DNA from: Elgaria multicarinata webbii
Taxonomy: Eukaryota > Chordata > Lepidosauria > Squamata > Anguidae
Length of the DNA stretch: 64,000 bases
Direction of reading: 5' to 3'
Assembly: GCF_023053635.1 (NCBI RefSeq)
Contig: NC_086182.1
Location: forward strand, 29,745,501 to 29,809,500
Shown: in pieces, positions 11,295 to 32,953 of the stretch
How positions within the stretch are numbered: the stretch's first letter is position 1
Layout of the letters: the number at the start of each line of letters is the position of its first letter
The notes under the pieces: model-generated
The model's database searches: none
The model's input: the letters and a program-made list of their open reading frames with translations, nothing else
What the model was told of the DNA's origin: nothing
Position numbers and translations under genes: made by a program

Positions 11295-11785
11295 ACCCGG
11301 CGTAACATACGCCGTTGTAGCATATCTTAAAGTTTATTAATTAAATATCATCAAGGGGGCGCGGGCTGCTTGGAGGTCACCGATACAGCACCATCTGGCA
11401 GACCTGGGGGGCAGGGAGGTCGGGGGAGGGGGAGCAGGTGTCCCCCTCTCCCCGGGGTTCCTGTCAGCCTTGGGCCACCCGCCCAGCTCACATGAGATTA
11501 GGCCGGGGCCTGGGATCATAGCAGGCAAGCGGCCTCTCACCCAGCCGCTGAGGGCCCTGGCTGTGCCTCACTCATGCTCCGGACCATGGCGCTGCCCCCT
11601 TCGTGGGAGGGGAGCGAAGAGGCAGAAAGGGGGGGTAGGATTACCTTGGAAAGCCTGGAGGAGTCAGGCGAGGGGCTTAGCAATCTGTATCAGCTGACGT
11701 TACACATTGTTACTGTTGCTTAGCAACCTGTATCAGCTGAAGCCTTTATGGAAACATACCTAAGCATTTTATATATATAGATATG
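11292..11785. repeat. GC-rich insert with terminal hairpin between TA-rich ends
   Basis: Immediately after the TA run is a 7-bp-stem hairpin, CGGCGTA-ACA-TACGCCG (about 11299-11315). Then comes GC-rich sequence unlike its surroundings, with a duplicated phrase (gcttagcaatctgtatcagc, then gcttagcaacctgtatcagc near 11678 and 11719). It ends in tttatatatatagatat. This looks like a transposed unit of a class I cannot name; the end hairpin suggests a Helitron- or RTE-related element. No convincing coding frame. Confidence 0.4.
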
Positions 11786-12201
11786 TTGTTAAAATGACTT
11801 ATTTACTGCTTGACATCTTGAAGTTGTAAATAGTAAATGTTTCTGTGTTTTATAAAACCCAAGCTTATGGCTCGTGGCTACAGGAGGATAAAGTACTAAA
11901 GAGAATAATATAGGTCAGAAGAAAAGCCAATGTGTCCTCCCATCTCATGATGGGTGTTGGACCTGATGAGTGGTGCGGCCACCAAAGCCTGGTTCCTGCC
12001 ACAGCAGCAGCTGGGATAAGTGGCGGAGGATAAGGATTTCCCTATGGAGCAGGGATAGGTAAGACAACCACAGGGTACTACGTCATGTAAGGGGTGTAGG
12101 TCGTGGTTGTTGTTTTTCGTGGTTTGGTCGTAGATGATTGCAGGAGACAAATTACCATGCTAGGGGGAAAAAATCTGCAGGCATTATCTTCTAACAACCC
12201 C

Positions 12202-12260
12202 CTGAGGAAGGCCTTTGAATAAAAGTACAGGGCGAAATGCATCGGGCTTTGTGGAAAAAT
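12202..12260 (+). other. Hammerhead-like signature, partial
   Basis: Contains CTGAGGA (12202-12208) followed by AAGGCC, a weak return arm GGGC, and then GAAA (12234-12237). This order (CUGANGA, stem, GAAA) is the left half of a hammerhead core. I cannot find a clean third stem ending in U plus A/C/U, so this is at best a decayed motif. It may mark a Penelope-like element remnant. Confidence 0.25.
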
Positions 12261-12343
12261 ACATTATGCGAAACTGTTTCTCCTTTTTCTTATGTGTGTT
12301 GGATTCTTCCTTCTTTTGTTTTTGGTTTACCAGATGAGACTAA

Positions 12344-12975
12344 CCAAGCGATATGGCTGCAAGAAAGGCAAATGCTATTTTGGGCTGCATTAATCGAAGT
12401 ATAGATTCCAAATCATGTGAGGTACTGGTTCCTCTCTATTTGGCCCTGGTTAGGCCTTATCTAGAGTATTGCATCCAGTTCTGGGCTCCACAATTCAAGA
12501 AGGACGCAGACAAGCTGGAGCGTGTTCAGAGGAGGGCAAGCAGGAAGATCAGGGGTCTGGAAACAAAGCCCTATGAGGAGAGACTGAAAGAACTGGGCAT
12601 GTTTAGCCTGGAGAAGAGAAGATGGAGGGGAGACATGATAGCACTCTTCAAATACTTAAAAGGTTGTCACACAGAGGAGGGCCAGGATCTCTTCTCGATC
12701 CTCCCAGAGTGCAGGACACAGAATAACGGGCTGAAGTTACAGGAAGTCAGGTTCCATCTGGACATCAGGAAAAACTTCCTCACTGTTAGAGCAGTAGGAC
12801 AATGGAATCAGTTACCTATGGAGGTTGTGGTCTCTCTCACACTAGAGGCCTTCAAGAAGCAGCTGGACAACCATCTGTCAGGGATGCTTTAGGGTGGATT
12901 CCTGCATTGAGCAGGGGGTTGGACTTGATGGCCTTGTAGGCCCCTTCCAACTCTGCTATTCTATGATTCTAAGCC
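12344..12975 (+). mobile_element. CR1 LINE 3' end with a long open ORF2 tail
   Basis: A 179-codon frame (12353-12892) reads without a break through KSCEVLVPLYLALVRPYLEY, FKKDADKLERVQRRA, RRWRGDMIALFKYLKG and LDIRKNFLTVRAVGQWNQLP to LDNHLSGML. This is the C-terminal tail of CR1 reverse transcriptase. The 3' UTR ends in attctatgattct at about 12957-12970. It aligns with the copies at 6170 and 46434 but is better preserved, suggesting later insertion. It lacks the polymerase core and the endonuclease. Confidence 0.92.
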
Positions 12976-13375
12976 CTGAATCTGAGCAAGAGTTTTCTAT
13001 CCAGACTGGCTTTTGGTAGCTGAGGTGGAAAGTGATGGGGTTTCATCTTACCTCATTGTTGTTGTTTTTATATGCTGCATTTTAAGTGGCAATCTTTATC
13101 CACATTCCTGCATGTTTTTTTGTTTTGTATTTTGTATTTTTTAATCAGTGTCAGCCTTTGGATGGCAGTATGTATGTTATTGCAATGTTCCTGACACACA
13201 CCAGGCCTTAGCGTGAGACATCTCTTTACAGCCAGGATCCTGGAGAAAGATACCTTCATAGAAGACAGAGCGCCATCTGCTGAATCTTCATATATCTTAA
13301 CATATAAGAAAGCAAATCCAGAGTATGTAACACAATGGAGCTGTTCACAATGGGGCTGCTAACCCACACAGAGAC

Positions 13376-13628
13376 CGGGTTCACACACCATGCTAACCCA
13401 CACTCAGAGGTTGAGCTTGGGTTGTTTGTTGAGCCATGGGTTAGTTTGTTGTCTGAACCAAGGGCATCTTCCTCAGGGTGGTTTGTTAATCATGCAGGGT
13501 GGCTTGTTAACCATCCTGAACAATCCAGAAGAAAGCCATAGGTGGCGTGACGAAAAACAAGTCACAGTTTAATAGCAACCCACACTCAACCACAGAATGT
13601 GGGTTATTGTGTTGTGTGAACCCAATCA
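13376..13628. mobile_element. Foldback hAT-type MITE
   Basis: The left end gggttcacacaccatgctaa and the right end ttattgtgttgtgtgaaccc are imperfect inverted complements, with ccacactcagaggttgagc against 'cccacactcaaccacagaat' inside. There is no coding capacity. The precise termini and target duplication could not be fixed. Confidence 0.5.
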
Positions 13629-13629
13629 C

Positions 13630-15440
13630 TGATTAAAAAAAAATACAAGGTGATTAATTTCTAGTGGCAACCAGCATTAGGTCCTCCCAATACCTCTAAC
13701 GTGTGTATGTGAAAGAGCGGGCAAAAATCACCCACACTAACAGATGGTCTCTTATTAAACTGAGCCTCAATTAAATCCAAGTGACACAAAGCTTGGGACG
13801 CTATGTTCGTTCTCTATGTGTCCCTGCAAATGTTCCAGTGGCCCGTCTGTCAGTGCACAAAGAGAGGACTTCTAGAGACAGACAGGCACACAGAGTCCTC
13901 AGTCTTTCTTTTGCCAGTAGACTGCTCCAAAATTACATTCACAACTTTCTGGGGCACAACATTTGAGGTATTCCTCTCTAGTGGTGTTATGAGAGTTGAT
14001 AGGAAAGGAAGGGCGGCAATCACCGTATTCCTACCTTCTGATCATTTCCTATATATTTCAAACAGAAAACGTTCCGCAGACACCACTGGCAAGAGGCTGG
14101 GTCCTCGACCAGCTTGGTGACGATCATCCAGACTCCCCACTCTTTTAGTTATGATCTCAGAAGTTCACTACAGAATATGGAGAGAAGGCTGGGGTGTTAT
14201 GGCACAGAAATAGCCAGGATTTTGATTTAGACCATTCAGCCCCTCGAAGTGGGCACCAGAAGATCCTTCCCTGTAACAGGGCTCCATATGGCAGGTGGGA
14301 TTTTTTAATACTTTCTGATTGGGTGTAAGATGGAGACCATGTCCTAGCTGTTTGGGTGGGTGTCATGAGAAAAGCCCATTTTCTATTTGGCCGATTTCCT
14401 TCTGTGCCCCCTGATGATTGAAGTGGTTGGTTGGCTTGGACTGGTCTTGGAACCTTTGTGCTCTCTTGCCCCCAGGAGATCTTTGCTGAAGGCAAACCAT
14501 GTTGCCCGCAGATTTAACCAGATTATAAAGTAACTGTCAAGGCATGATGGATGGTGCGCAGCTGGGGATCTCTCAACCCCTGGCAGCCAGGTTGGAAGCT
14601 GCACATGGAAAAGCCATGGCTGATCTTTCTCTTTGCACAATGAAAGCATTTCTCCGGTTCCTTTAATGGCTGGGAGAAAGCATTCCGACAGTGATTACAC
14701 AAGGACCAGGCACTCCTGCTCCTTCTCTGCCACAACTTAGAAAGCACCCCTGGGAAACTGGGGACATGATTGGGAGCAGAATTGTTAGATGATGATAATG
14801 ATGATAATGATGATGATGATGATGATGATGATGGTGAAGTATCTCCATATCTTCTTGTTCTAATACAAAAGTGCCAGGCTTCTCCCCACTCCCCTTTGTT
14901 GCCCTGGTTGGGCTGGTTCCCATAGCAACCCTCGCATGGAGAGCGTTTCAGCTTTCTGTAGCATTCACAATTCATATTCATCAATGTTTTCTTCTCTCTC
15001 TCTCTCTCTCTCTTTTGCTTTCTGCTCTGGCTGGAAGGCTAAAGAGATCTGAGTCTTTGCCAGTTACCCTTGCCCTTTGGGAAGAAAGCTTCTCTCCACG
15101 TTCTCTTGCAAAAGAGCACTTGCTTAATGAATGTGCCGAAGGTTGAGGAAAATGAAGAAGGGCTCTTAATGGGCACCACGGCTTCTCGCTTTTCCTTGGT
15201 TTATTTCTTGGTGGCTTGTCAGTTGGTCAAAATAAAAACAAGATCTCCCCCCATATTAAAACAGCGACCATCCAATAAAAATATGCTTGCTGCTATGGAA
15301 CAACTCCATACTGCCGGAGAAAACACACAGCAATACATCGGTGCTGACAATCTGTAGCCCTTAAGATTATATGCTTTCCCTGCTCCATCCTAGCCAGAGC
15401 TATGCAAATATTCCTGCAAAATATTCCCTTGCAATAGGTT
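13630..15440. other. No gene recognised; two simple repeats
   Basis: Holds a (GAT)n run at about 14787-14833, which makes a histidine-rich frame on the other strand, and a (CT)n run at 14994-15013. Short open frames on both strands have no recognisable domains. Confidence 0.5.
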
Positions 15441-15446
15441 CAGAGA

Positions 15447-15640
15447 TGAAGGCCAGATCTACACTAAGCAAGATATAACACTTTGAAAACGTTTTGAAGA
15501 CTGTCTAGGGAGTGTGTCCTGGGCCCCAACAGTTGTCACTACTGTTATAAACCATTTTAAAGCAGTCATGTAGATCCTGCTGAAGCACAGCTGCACAGCT
15601 GTACCAGAGGCTGCTATATCTCTGGGAATGGGCATTGATG
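15447..15640. repeat. Foldback element related to the one at 25421-26205
   Basis: Shares ggccagatctacactaagca, gtcctgggccccaacagttg and aaagcagtcatgtagatcc with the element at 25.4-26.2 kb, in the same order. Only one diverged copy is present here. Confidence 0.5.
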
Positions 15641-15979
15641 AATGGAAACTATTTCTCAATCCTACATGTTTCTATGATTGGGTCATTCAAGCCACTTGCT
15701 CAAGAGCAGTTCCACCATCTGGAAGTGATGGAGTTACTGGGTCATAAGTGGCTTGAGGACAGCTTTCAGACATCATCCATTCTCTTTCCATTGGACATTG
15801 TTTGGTTCACATAACGTCGAACTATTAAGGGAGGTGAGTGGTTTGTCATAAAGTAGGAGCAAGTGTTTTTTGGCCCTGCAGATGTTGTTGGGTTGCAACT
15901 CATCATCCCTCACCATTGGCTATGCTCAAGAGGGCTGATGGAGGAATCCATTACAACATCTGAAGGGCCATATGATCCC

Positions 15980-18700
15980 TGCCCCTCTCATAAAGAATAT
16001 TTCTGCGTATCATAGGCATTTTAAGATCACATTCCAGAATGCACAGGGATGATCTCATGGCAAAGTAGAATTAATGCAGCTCTCATCTCATGTGATGAAG
16101 GAACCCATGCCATGTAATCTTTGTTTTAGTGTATGTAAGGGTGTATAGTATACCCTCAGTGCAGGGGAGATCTAACATGATCACAGCACATCAGAATCTC
16201 AATTTGGCCAATTCCTTGTACTATAGTATAAGTAACTTAATGGCCCTATTCAGACCCCATTTGGGGAAGGGTGGTTAAGCTAATCATATGGCATGGTGAT
16301 TACCACCAGCCACTCCACATGCTCCCACCACGCAGCCACAGAACTATGACCTGACACATGGTTCCTCTAACAGCCTAGCCTCCTACAGAACCCTGTAGTC
16401 CTCCAACCAGTCTGTCTCACATCTCAGCAGCCTTACTGATGCAGATGTCTCTGGGCGGTCATCTTGGGGCCAGTGCTGCCATGGGCAGCCACCTCGGTGC
16501 CATGGAGATCTCGCATGCTGACAAGAGCATCTTCGCTTTTTCAGGCCACTCTCACCATGGTGCTTGGCCTTGGTAGCAGTGGCCACTGGGGTGGGGGGAG
16601 GGGGGAAGGGTTCCCCTGGGAGGAGGGTATGTACGATGGGGAAGTCTGCTTGCTTCTGCTAGCCCAAATGTACATGGCCAGACCTGGATCAAACAGTATG
16701 TGTTCTGCCTCCTTCCATCAGAGCATGTAAAATTTATCCCCATGGATTACAGCCATCCTTTGAAAGTAGAACAACATTTGAAATGTAGATTTTCTTTTAT
16801 TGTTTGGCCAGAATTCAATCTGAACAGAATGCTCTTTTTAAAGGCAGGCTTCATTGAAGTCAACTGGCTATGATGATATCAATTACAGTGCACAGTCTTA
16901 ATTATTTACGCTTATGTGAAAACATGACTGTCAGTGGCAACAGAGAGAGCGAGAGAGCGAGAACATCTCTACAAGGGAGACTCACCGAGGCTCAGTTTCT
17001 TCTTTGTTGTGATGACTGAATGCTTAAAAAGGATGTGCAGGACAGACAGATAACTCCTTCTGAACAGTTAGCAATAGACAGCTTGAACATGGGGGAAAAA
17101 AAGTTTTGCTTATACACGCTCCCCCTACCTCCACTCAGCTGACTATACCTTGGACTTTGGGTAACAGAAAGGAGTCCTCCAGGAAGGCAAATCAGGGTCA
17201 TATGCCTGAAGAATCTGCCATTCAACAAGAGGAAAAGAAGTGGAAGAAGACCATTTGCAGTGGTGGAGTCAGTATGATGAGTCCATGTTTCTTCCTAATG
17301 GGATGTTCGTGTGAAAATGCTCTGTCTTGCCTTTGCTCTCTCTGTTCTGTGATGGAAGTCCAGAGCTGACTCAAGCACCCTGCCATATTCAGGGGGGCTG
17401 GGTTTTCTGGCATACACCTAGCTTGCTATGAGCAGATGTTACTTCCGTTGTATTTCTATGAGTATGTGGCTGATGACTACTGCCTAAGTAAAACTGGCAG
17501 TCGCTCCTTGGATTTCCTCATGTCTTCCCCTCTTTTGCAGGAGCTGGAATTGGCTTCTTCTTCTCTGGCAACAGCAAATGCATGAGGATTCAGTGGATGA
17601 AAACAGCTGGCCCAAAAACGAGACACACACAGAGAGAGGGAGAGAGAGAGAGAATCTGGATCCTAAAACACACCCAGCTTTTCGTATGTAGCTTACACAC
17701 CTTGCAATATATGTTCCCATCAAAAGCAGTTCTCAAAAAGCCTTGATTATGAAGTTGGAAAAGTTTCTCCCTTCCCTGAAAAGCAGTTGCCTTTAAGCAG
17801 ACAGGCTAGACGTCTAGTACAATAATGAAGTTATCCAAACCTCCGGTCTTCTATCCATTTTGAATAGTCTTTGAACCTAGTTGTGTTAGAGGATGGAGGA
17901 AAGGGAAGGCATGGTGTTTGCTTTTTAAAAGTTTTGTGTTATTTTATTTCTCCCATCCTGTTCTTCGGTGGTGTGAAAGAGAAGACAGTTCTTCACAATT
18001 CTTCCCAAATGCTCAATTATTTTGTCCAACTCTTGGCTATCTTCTCTTTCCTGGTGTTGACATCAAAACTAAATGAAACCTTGGGAAGATGTGATCTCTC
18101 TCTCTCTGTGTGTGTGTGTGTGTGTGTTTTCTCTGATAGTTATACACATTTTGTCTCCAATTCACCTGACATAATCAAGTCTGGGTGCATAGCAGGAGAA
18201 TATTGCTCTGTGCTACTTTTTATAGGCCTTCAGAATCTCTTAAACCACATGTCTGAATAGGGTTGGAGTTGCTGTGGTGGCTGCCCTCCAAAATGAAGAG
18301 ACCCAGCTTGCGCCTGCCACTAAACCTCTGGGCACAAGAACGATCACATGAGGAGAGAGGATTTCTCCGCATTTCCAGCTGTAGGAATGACCTCGGAGGC
18401 TTTCCAATGTCGGCGTTACGGGCTCATCAAAATGTCAGCATGATGGGCTCTCCCCCTCCCCTCCCCTTCCCCCCCCCATGCCCAGAGCCCTCCTTACGAA
18501 ACCGCAAAAAGAGACGCATGATCGCCTGCCCAGCCGGTGACCTCTGGAACGATTCCAGCCACGGCTGGTAGCTCAACACCCCGACTGGCAAACCCTACAA
18601 GATTTAGGGGAAGGCATGTGGGGTCTGTGATAGGCAGGTGGCAGATCCTGTAACAGCCCACCCCCACACCGGTTCTCCAGGCACCCTGCCAGGCTTATTT
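15980..18700. other. Upstream flank of SCN3B; no gene recognised
   Basis: Unique-looking sequence with scattered short frames. A mixed (CT)(GT) microsatellite lies at about 18095-18127. A fragment of foldback vocabulary (ggccctattcagaccccat, 16241 on) suggests another old DNA element. A separate upstream non-coding SCN3B exon could lie here but cannot be identified from sequence alone. Confidence 0.4.
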
Positions 18701-19752
18701 CTGGTTGCCCCTCACCACCACCACCAACCCCGGCGCACTTGTTTCAAAGAAGGATTTTATTTTATTTTTTAAATGATTGTTGCTGTTGCATGTGTGTGTG
18801 TGTGTGTGTTGGGGGGCGGAAGGAGCTTGAAACAGAGGACGCGGTTTTCCTAGAAAGCTTTGCTTCTAGGCGTGCAGTCGCTTTGGAAAGAGGCACGCGG
18901 GATTTCGCGCGGTGGGCAAAGCAGGGAGGGGCCGAGGCGAGGGACCCCCCCCCCATTCTTCTTTCCCTCTTGAAGTGGGGGGGGGGAGGCCTGGCTCTGC
19001 CATGGAGAGCTCTGCGCATGCTTGGCTGGAGGGACTGCCCCCGATCCAGGCAGGGCCGGGAGAAAGAAGGCTGCGCCTGCCCGCCCCGCGCTGGCCTTCG
19101 GCGAGGCACACGCGGTGCCCACCCCAAGCCCAGCCAGGGCAGGACCGCGGCTGGGCTCCCGCGCGCCTTGCCGGCTGCTTGCGATGCCTGCTTCCCGCGA
19201 GGAGGCGCGGCACGGGCGGCAGCGGCGGCGCCCCCTTCCCGGGCGCCTGCTTGGGGCTGCGGGGCTGTAAGGAGCCCCAGCCGCTCTCCTGGGAGGAGCG
19301 CGGACGCGCCTCGCCTGGCGCCCGCGCCCCGCCGGCCGAGGCTGTCGCCCGGAGCAGATGCGGCGCCGGGGCGGCGGCGGCGGCGGCGGCTCAGCGCAGG
19401 GACCTCCAACGTGCCAACAGCTGGCCGGCGGCCGGGGAGGGAGGGAGGGAGGCGGGGAGGGGCCAGGTTGCGCCCGCCTGGCCCGCACCGTGGAGCTCTC
19501 CAAAGGGGCGGCCGCCTGCCGGCACTCTCCGTGGTGCTGAAGCGCGCGCTCCGGAGAGCCGCCGCCGCCGCCTCTTCCTCCTCCAAGTCCGGCTCTCTCC
19601 GGCGATCCCCATCCTGTTGATTGTCCCGTGTCAGCTTGCCAGCACGTGTGAATGCCAGAGAGAACAGGCAAGCACCGACAGTTGTGCGGCGAGGCAGCTC
19701 GACCTGGGCGAAGCACTGGGATCCAGGCGTGTCTTCCTCCGGTCCAAGAGCC

Positions 19753-28754
<9,002 letters not shown>

Positions 28755-30187
28755 AAGATGGGACCACACAGGGGTGCCATTTGCAACACAGGTGGGGAAG
28801 CTCTGGGTAAAACAAATGGTTGGCTGCCATTGAGGTCTGTGTACAGGGGACCATTGGTCAAGGAAACTGCTGAGCTTTCTGGAAATGGGTGGACAGAACA
28901 GTTGTAGACTTAAGGAAGATTGGTGGTGGTCGCTGCACATTGTGTCTGGTGGGGCAGAGGTCAGGGCCTCAAGATTCTGTTGAGATTGTCAGAGGAGGGC
29001 AGGTGAAAATCATGTGGAACCAATGGACCTGGATGTGGAGAGGAATTTCTCTATCACAAGTGGGTGGGGAAGACACCCAAGGTCTCTGCCCCATTTGATC
29101 CAAGTCTAGAGCTGCCTCTTGAGTAGACATCTATAGATAGGTGTGTCACTAACAAGCAACTCCAGTAGCAGAATGAACTGGAATTATTAAGAGTCTCAAC
29201 TCCATAAGTTTTGGCATACTGGGTATCTGGAATATATCACTTTTTTTAACTACAGGAACACAGAAAGGGTGCAATCCTATGAATGTTTAGACAGAAAAAG
29301 GTCCTGCAACTCCCAGAATTCCCCAGCCAGTATGGATGACTGGGGAATTTTGAGACTTGTAGGGCCTTTTTTGGGGGGGGGGTCTTACCCCAGTTCACCC
29401 CCATTTCTTAATGCAGCTCAGGGGCAGCTGATAATTACAAATTTGGACAAATGTGGATAAATAAGGAGGCTATACTCATATGTGGTTGCAAAGGGAACGG
29501 AGGGAATACGAGCATTTGTCAAATGTTGGCTGCACAGATTTGGATGCAGCACTTGCTGTAGAATCCAGAATACCTTTGAGCAAGAAGAGTGTGTGTACCA
29601 ACCATTTCCGTGTCTCCTCCCATGAGAACATATACAGGGCTTCACTTTAGCTCAGCCTTCCCCATATTGTTACTCAGTGATGCCTATTTTTCACAAAAAC
29701 AGTGGCCCATGTTGATGACGTTAGTTTGGCAAAGGATAGCTGTGAAAGGTATTCTAGCTACACGGTGTATATTAATGAGCAATTTCATTTAGCCACATGT
29801 TGAAATCTGGCATCCAGGTCATTTCTGGTATCCTGGTCTCATTTACTGTATTTAAAGAAACGAAATCAAGCCAACTGTAATTTCCTGTGCTTGAAAGAAC
29901 ATCAGAACTCAGTAGTCTTCTGAAAAATAGTATACCATGAAAACAGGGCAAGAAGCAGAGCCTGTTCCCCAGCTATATCTAGAGGTCTGTAGCTTTTCTA
30001 CCAACCTACATTTTGGGATTGGTTGCCTAACAAAATGCTTTAGAGTAAAACAACAGGCACAGCCTTCCCTGTGTTACGGCGTCACATTCTGCATACATCA
30101 GTATGAACTGGTGAATATGAAAATGATGCTAATATGGTAGGTCCCCTACAGGGAAATGTTGGAGGGGACATGCATGCATTTCCTAGA

Positions 30188-30490
30188 GATGAGGTCCAAG
30201 TGGTCTTACTATTGGTAAAGCAGCAGTTTCTGCAGCTGAAACGCTGCCCACGGCCTGAGTTCGATCCCAGCGGAAGCTGGTTTCAGGCAGCTGGCTCGGG
30301 TCGACTCAGCCTTCCATCCTCCCGAGGTCGGTAAAATGAGTACCCAGTTAGCTGGGGGAAAGGTAATAATGGCCGGGGAAGGCAACGGCAAACCACCCCG
30401 CTATAAGGCCTGCCAAGAAAACGTCAGCGAAAGCTGGCGTCCCTCCAAGAGTCATTAATGACTCAGTGCTTGCACGAGAGGTTCCTTTCC
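30188..30490 (+). mobile_element. Sauria-type SINE with 9-bp target duplication
   Basis: The head has a tRNA-like B box (gagttcgatcccagcgg) and the middle has gaaggcaacggcaaaccacc. The 3' part reads tcattaatgactcagtgctt and ends in ttcctttcct repeats, as in squamate Sauria SINEs whose tails resemble a BovB LINE. The sequence TTTCCTAGA flanks it at 30179-30187 and 30491-30499, a probable target duplication. This is the strongest single sign of a squamate genome. Confidence 0.8.
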
Positions 30491-32329
30491 TTTCCTAGAA
30501 TACTCTAGGTGTGAGATGCTTAAAAGCAAGAGTAGGCAATCCCAAAACTAGGTATCGGAGAATATGGAGTGTGCATAAGCACCTGTGTATGGATGCATGT
30601 GCTGGATACCGTACTCAAGTCATGCATTTTACCTATACAGGTTTTCCCCCCAAACTTCAAAAAGCAGAAGATGAATCCCACCCACCCAATTTATCTTGTT
30701 TTCAGGGAGTCTGCAGACGAAAGGACTACGTCACTGCAGGCGGGTTTGCAACAACCCAGGACCAAGAGGAGGAATCATAAGAAAGTGTAAATTCATTTCC
30801 ATTTGCCTGGGACATTACGCAGCTTAGAAGTCATGGCTCCCATCTTGAGCTATCAACCCATTTGCTAAAGACTCTCCTTTGAGGCATGCTGAGTCAAAGG
30901 GGGTAGGGGTGGAGCCGCTTCTCCGTCACCATAATCTCAACAGCTTTGTAAATACTAACTCATTCCATCTATCGATAACACAGATTTTCCTTTGGGTGCT
31001 TTCAGACGTCACAGCTACCCCAGGGCAATGCTTCCCAGTGTTGAAGCGATGTTCATTTAACTGTCATCGGCGTTAATTATAATAATGCTTCAGTGGCATC
31101 ATAGAAAGGTCTCTGTATGTTCCTGGGGCTACCAGTTGAGTGGATATCTTTTGGCTGATCACTGCAGAAACAAATGAACATCCAGGCAGGCGGAATACAG
31201 TGATAAAAGCTGTACCTGAAACTGTGGGGAAAGGCTCAGGAATCAGGTTGAGCCTTGGGGTAAGAATGACATCGGAAAGCACCCTCTATTTTCATAAAAT
31301 GCTAATTTCATATTGCAGCATTCCATGGTATATGTCACAATACTTGTTCAGTGTGAATGAGACAAGATTAAATTAACTTAGTCAGGTATTCAGTGATTTA
31401 GCAAAACCCAAACACCAACCTTTCAGAAGAACGCCAGCAAGATACAGAAGGCAGCTACAAATAACCACTTTACCAAACACCTGCATCTGATGTACGTTAT
31501 ATTTTTCTTAGTATCTGGCAGGATCATAAAGGTTGCCCAAGCTGCCCAGGGCAAGGGGACTTAATTCAAGGCAGTATGGACTCCTCAACCAGGCTAGGTG
31601 TCCTTTGACATACTCAAGAGGTTGAAGTAGTATGGCAAACACTTCTTGGATAGAATTATGGGTCGGGTGAAGATGGCAACATGATTTTCAGAGGAATCTA
31701 GTGTCTGGAATAGTTGCATGGCTCTGAAGAAATCAGGAACTGCAGCTACGCCCATCACAGACTTGGGCAGAGAAACCAAGCCAAGGTTTTATCTGGCCTC
31801 CATGACTCCTTATGTGGAATTCAAAATTCACTCTGGTAAGGGCTGGTGTGAGGTTGGTAAGGGAAGAAGATTGAGCAAAGCTTGTGTGGACGCACAAGCC
31901 ACATAGGAAATTCTACCGCTGCTCCTATCAACCAGCTAGCCTCCTCTGAGGCACCTATTCCAGTCAAGAATACACAGAATTTATGAGGCACCTTTTCCTA
32001 TGTGCTCCAAGCATTTCATACACCTATCTCAGCAATTCTGTAAGGTAGGCCTTTGTTATGATGCTCAGAATATGAAGAAAGAGCTGAAGCCATGCAGTGA
32101 CTGCATGGTGACCTATTTTATTATTTAAGACATTTATATTTCAGAGTTGCTTGCAGCTCGCCTTGCTCAATATGCTACATTAGATGGACTTATTAAAATT
32201 CTGCCCAGAAGTAGCATCCATCATGGCATAGGGGGGGGGGGGTAATAGGCTCTTAATGTGCTTGATGCTCACATTAAGCACTCTCTGTCTTCCCCCTGCA
32301 TGAAATAGAGAGTACTTTTTTCATCACTA

Positions 32330-32450
32330 AGGCAAGGGTGGGGAATCTATGGCTCCACAAGTGTTGATGGACTACAATTCCCACCATCCCCAACCATCAA
32401 CCATGCTGGCAAGGGTTGATGGGAGTTGGAGAGCCCAACAACATATGCAG
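32330..32450. repeat. hAT-like dispersed repeat fragment
   Basis: Reads gcaagggtggggaatctatg, ggactacaattcccaccatc and gggttgatgggagttggaga. A related stretch with the same words lies at 15880-15975. The ends resemble hAT terminal repeats but only a fragment is present. Confidence 0.45.
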
Positions 32451-32886
32451 GCCCATAGACTCTAGGTAAATTTAGGAATGTTACATTGCCTAACCCAGTT
32501 TAGTCCAGATCCACCCTCTGCATTCATCACTTGCAATAATAAAACGTGATAATACTCTCATTCCCAAGATGGAGAAATTAAATAATAGTTCCGGCACCTT
32601 GGAAACCTTCTCCAGAAAAACAACAACACCACAATGGCACAGATTGTTATTAACTTTCTCACCTTAATGGCTTCCATTTTCTTTTTAATGACACTTCCTT
32701 GTGCCTGTCTTCTAATTCAGTAGTTCATGCAGGATTTCTGATGGCCGGCCCAGTCTCCCTAGGCTGGACGCTTTAAGTAGGCACACAGGGGGAACTCTTG
32801 CACAATGCCTTCCTCTCCAAAGGCAGATTGTATCTTTTGTCTGTGCCGCGTGGAAAAGGCGCAGGTGACTTAGAAAGAGACCGCAA

Positions 32887-32892
32887 AATAAA
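32887..32892 (+). terminator. SCN3B: Candidate SCN3B poly(A) signal
   Basis: AATAAA followed within 50 bp by a T/GT-rich stretch (gtcgtttgttcattatatttt). The position fits the long UTR of the gene but is not proven. Confidence 0.45.
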
Positions 32893-32935
32893 AAGCAAAG
32901 AACCCACATGGTGCACTGTCGTTTGTTCATTATAT

Positions 32936-32953
32936 TTTATTCATACTTTTATT
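32936..32953 (-). terminator. GRAMD1B: Candidate GRAMD1B poly(A) signals (two)
   Basis: TTTATT on the + strand at 32936-32941 and 32948-32953 reads AATAAA on the - strand. They lie about 4.8 kb past the GRAMD1B stop codon, a plausible UTR length for this gene. They face the SCN3B signal at 32887. Confidence 0.4.

Larger units (their letters stand above)
28755..32910 (+). other. SCN3B: Probable SCN3B 3' UTR
   Basis: No further coding exon is needed, and the next gene runs the other way. The probable poly(A) signal AATAAA at 32887-32892 would give a UTR of about 4.1 kb, in line with the long 3' UTR known for mammalian SCN3B. An earlier candidate AATAAA is at 32538-32543. The interval contains a Sauria-type SINE and a piece shared with 2660-2830. 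The true end needs transcript data. Confidence 0.5.

Noticed and set aside
12353-12892. 179-codon open frame as a host gene
   Set aside because: Its sequence is the CR1 reverse-transcriptase C-terminus, repeated at 6170 and 46434, with the CR1 3' end following.
14663-14923. Histidine-rich protein frame
   Set aside because: The His run comes from a (GAT)n microsatellite read on the other strand, with no other support.
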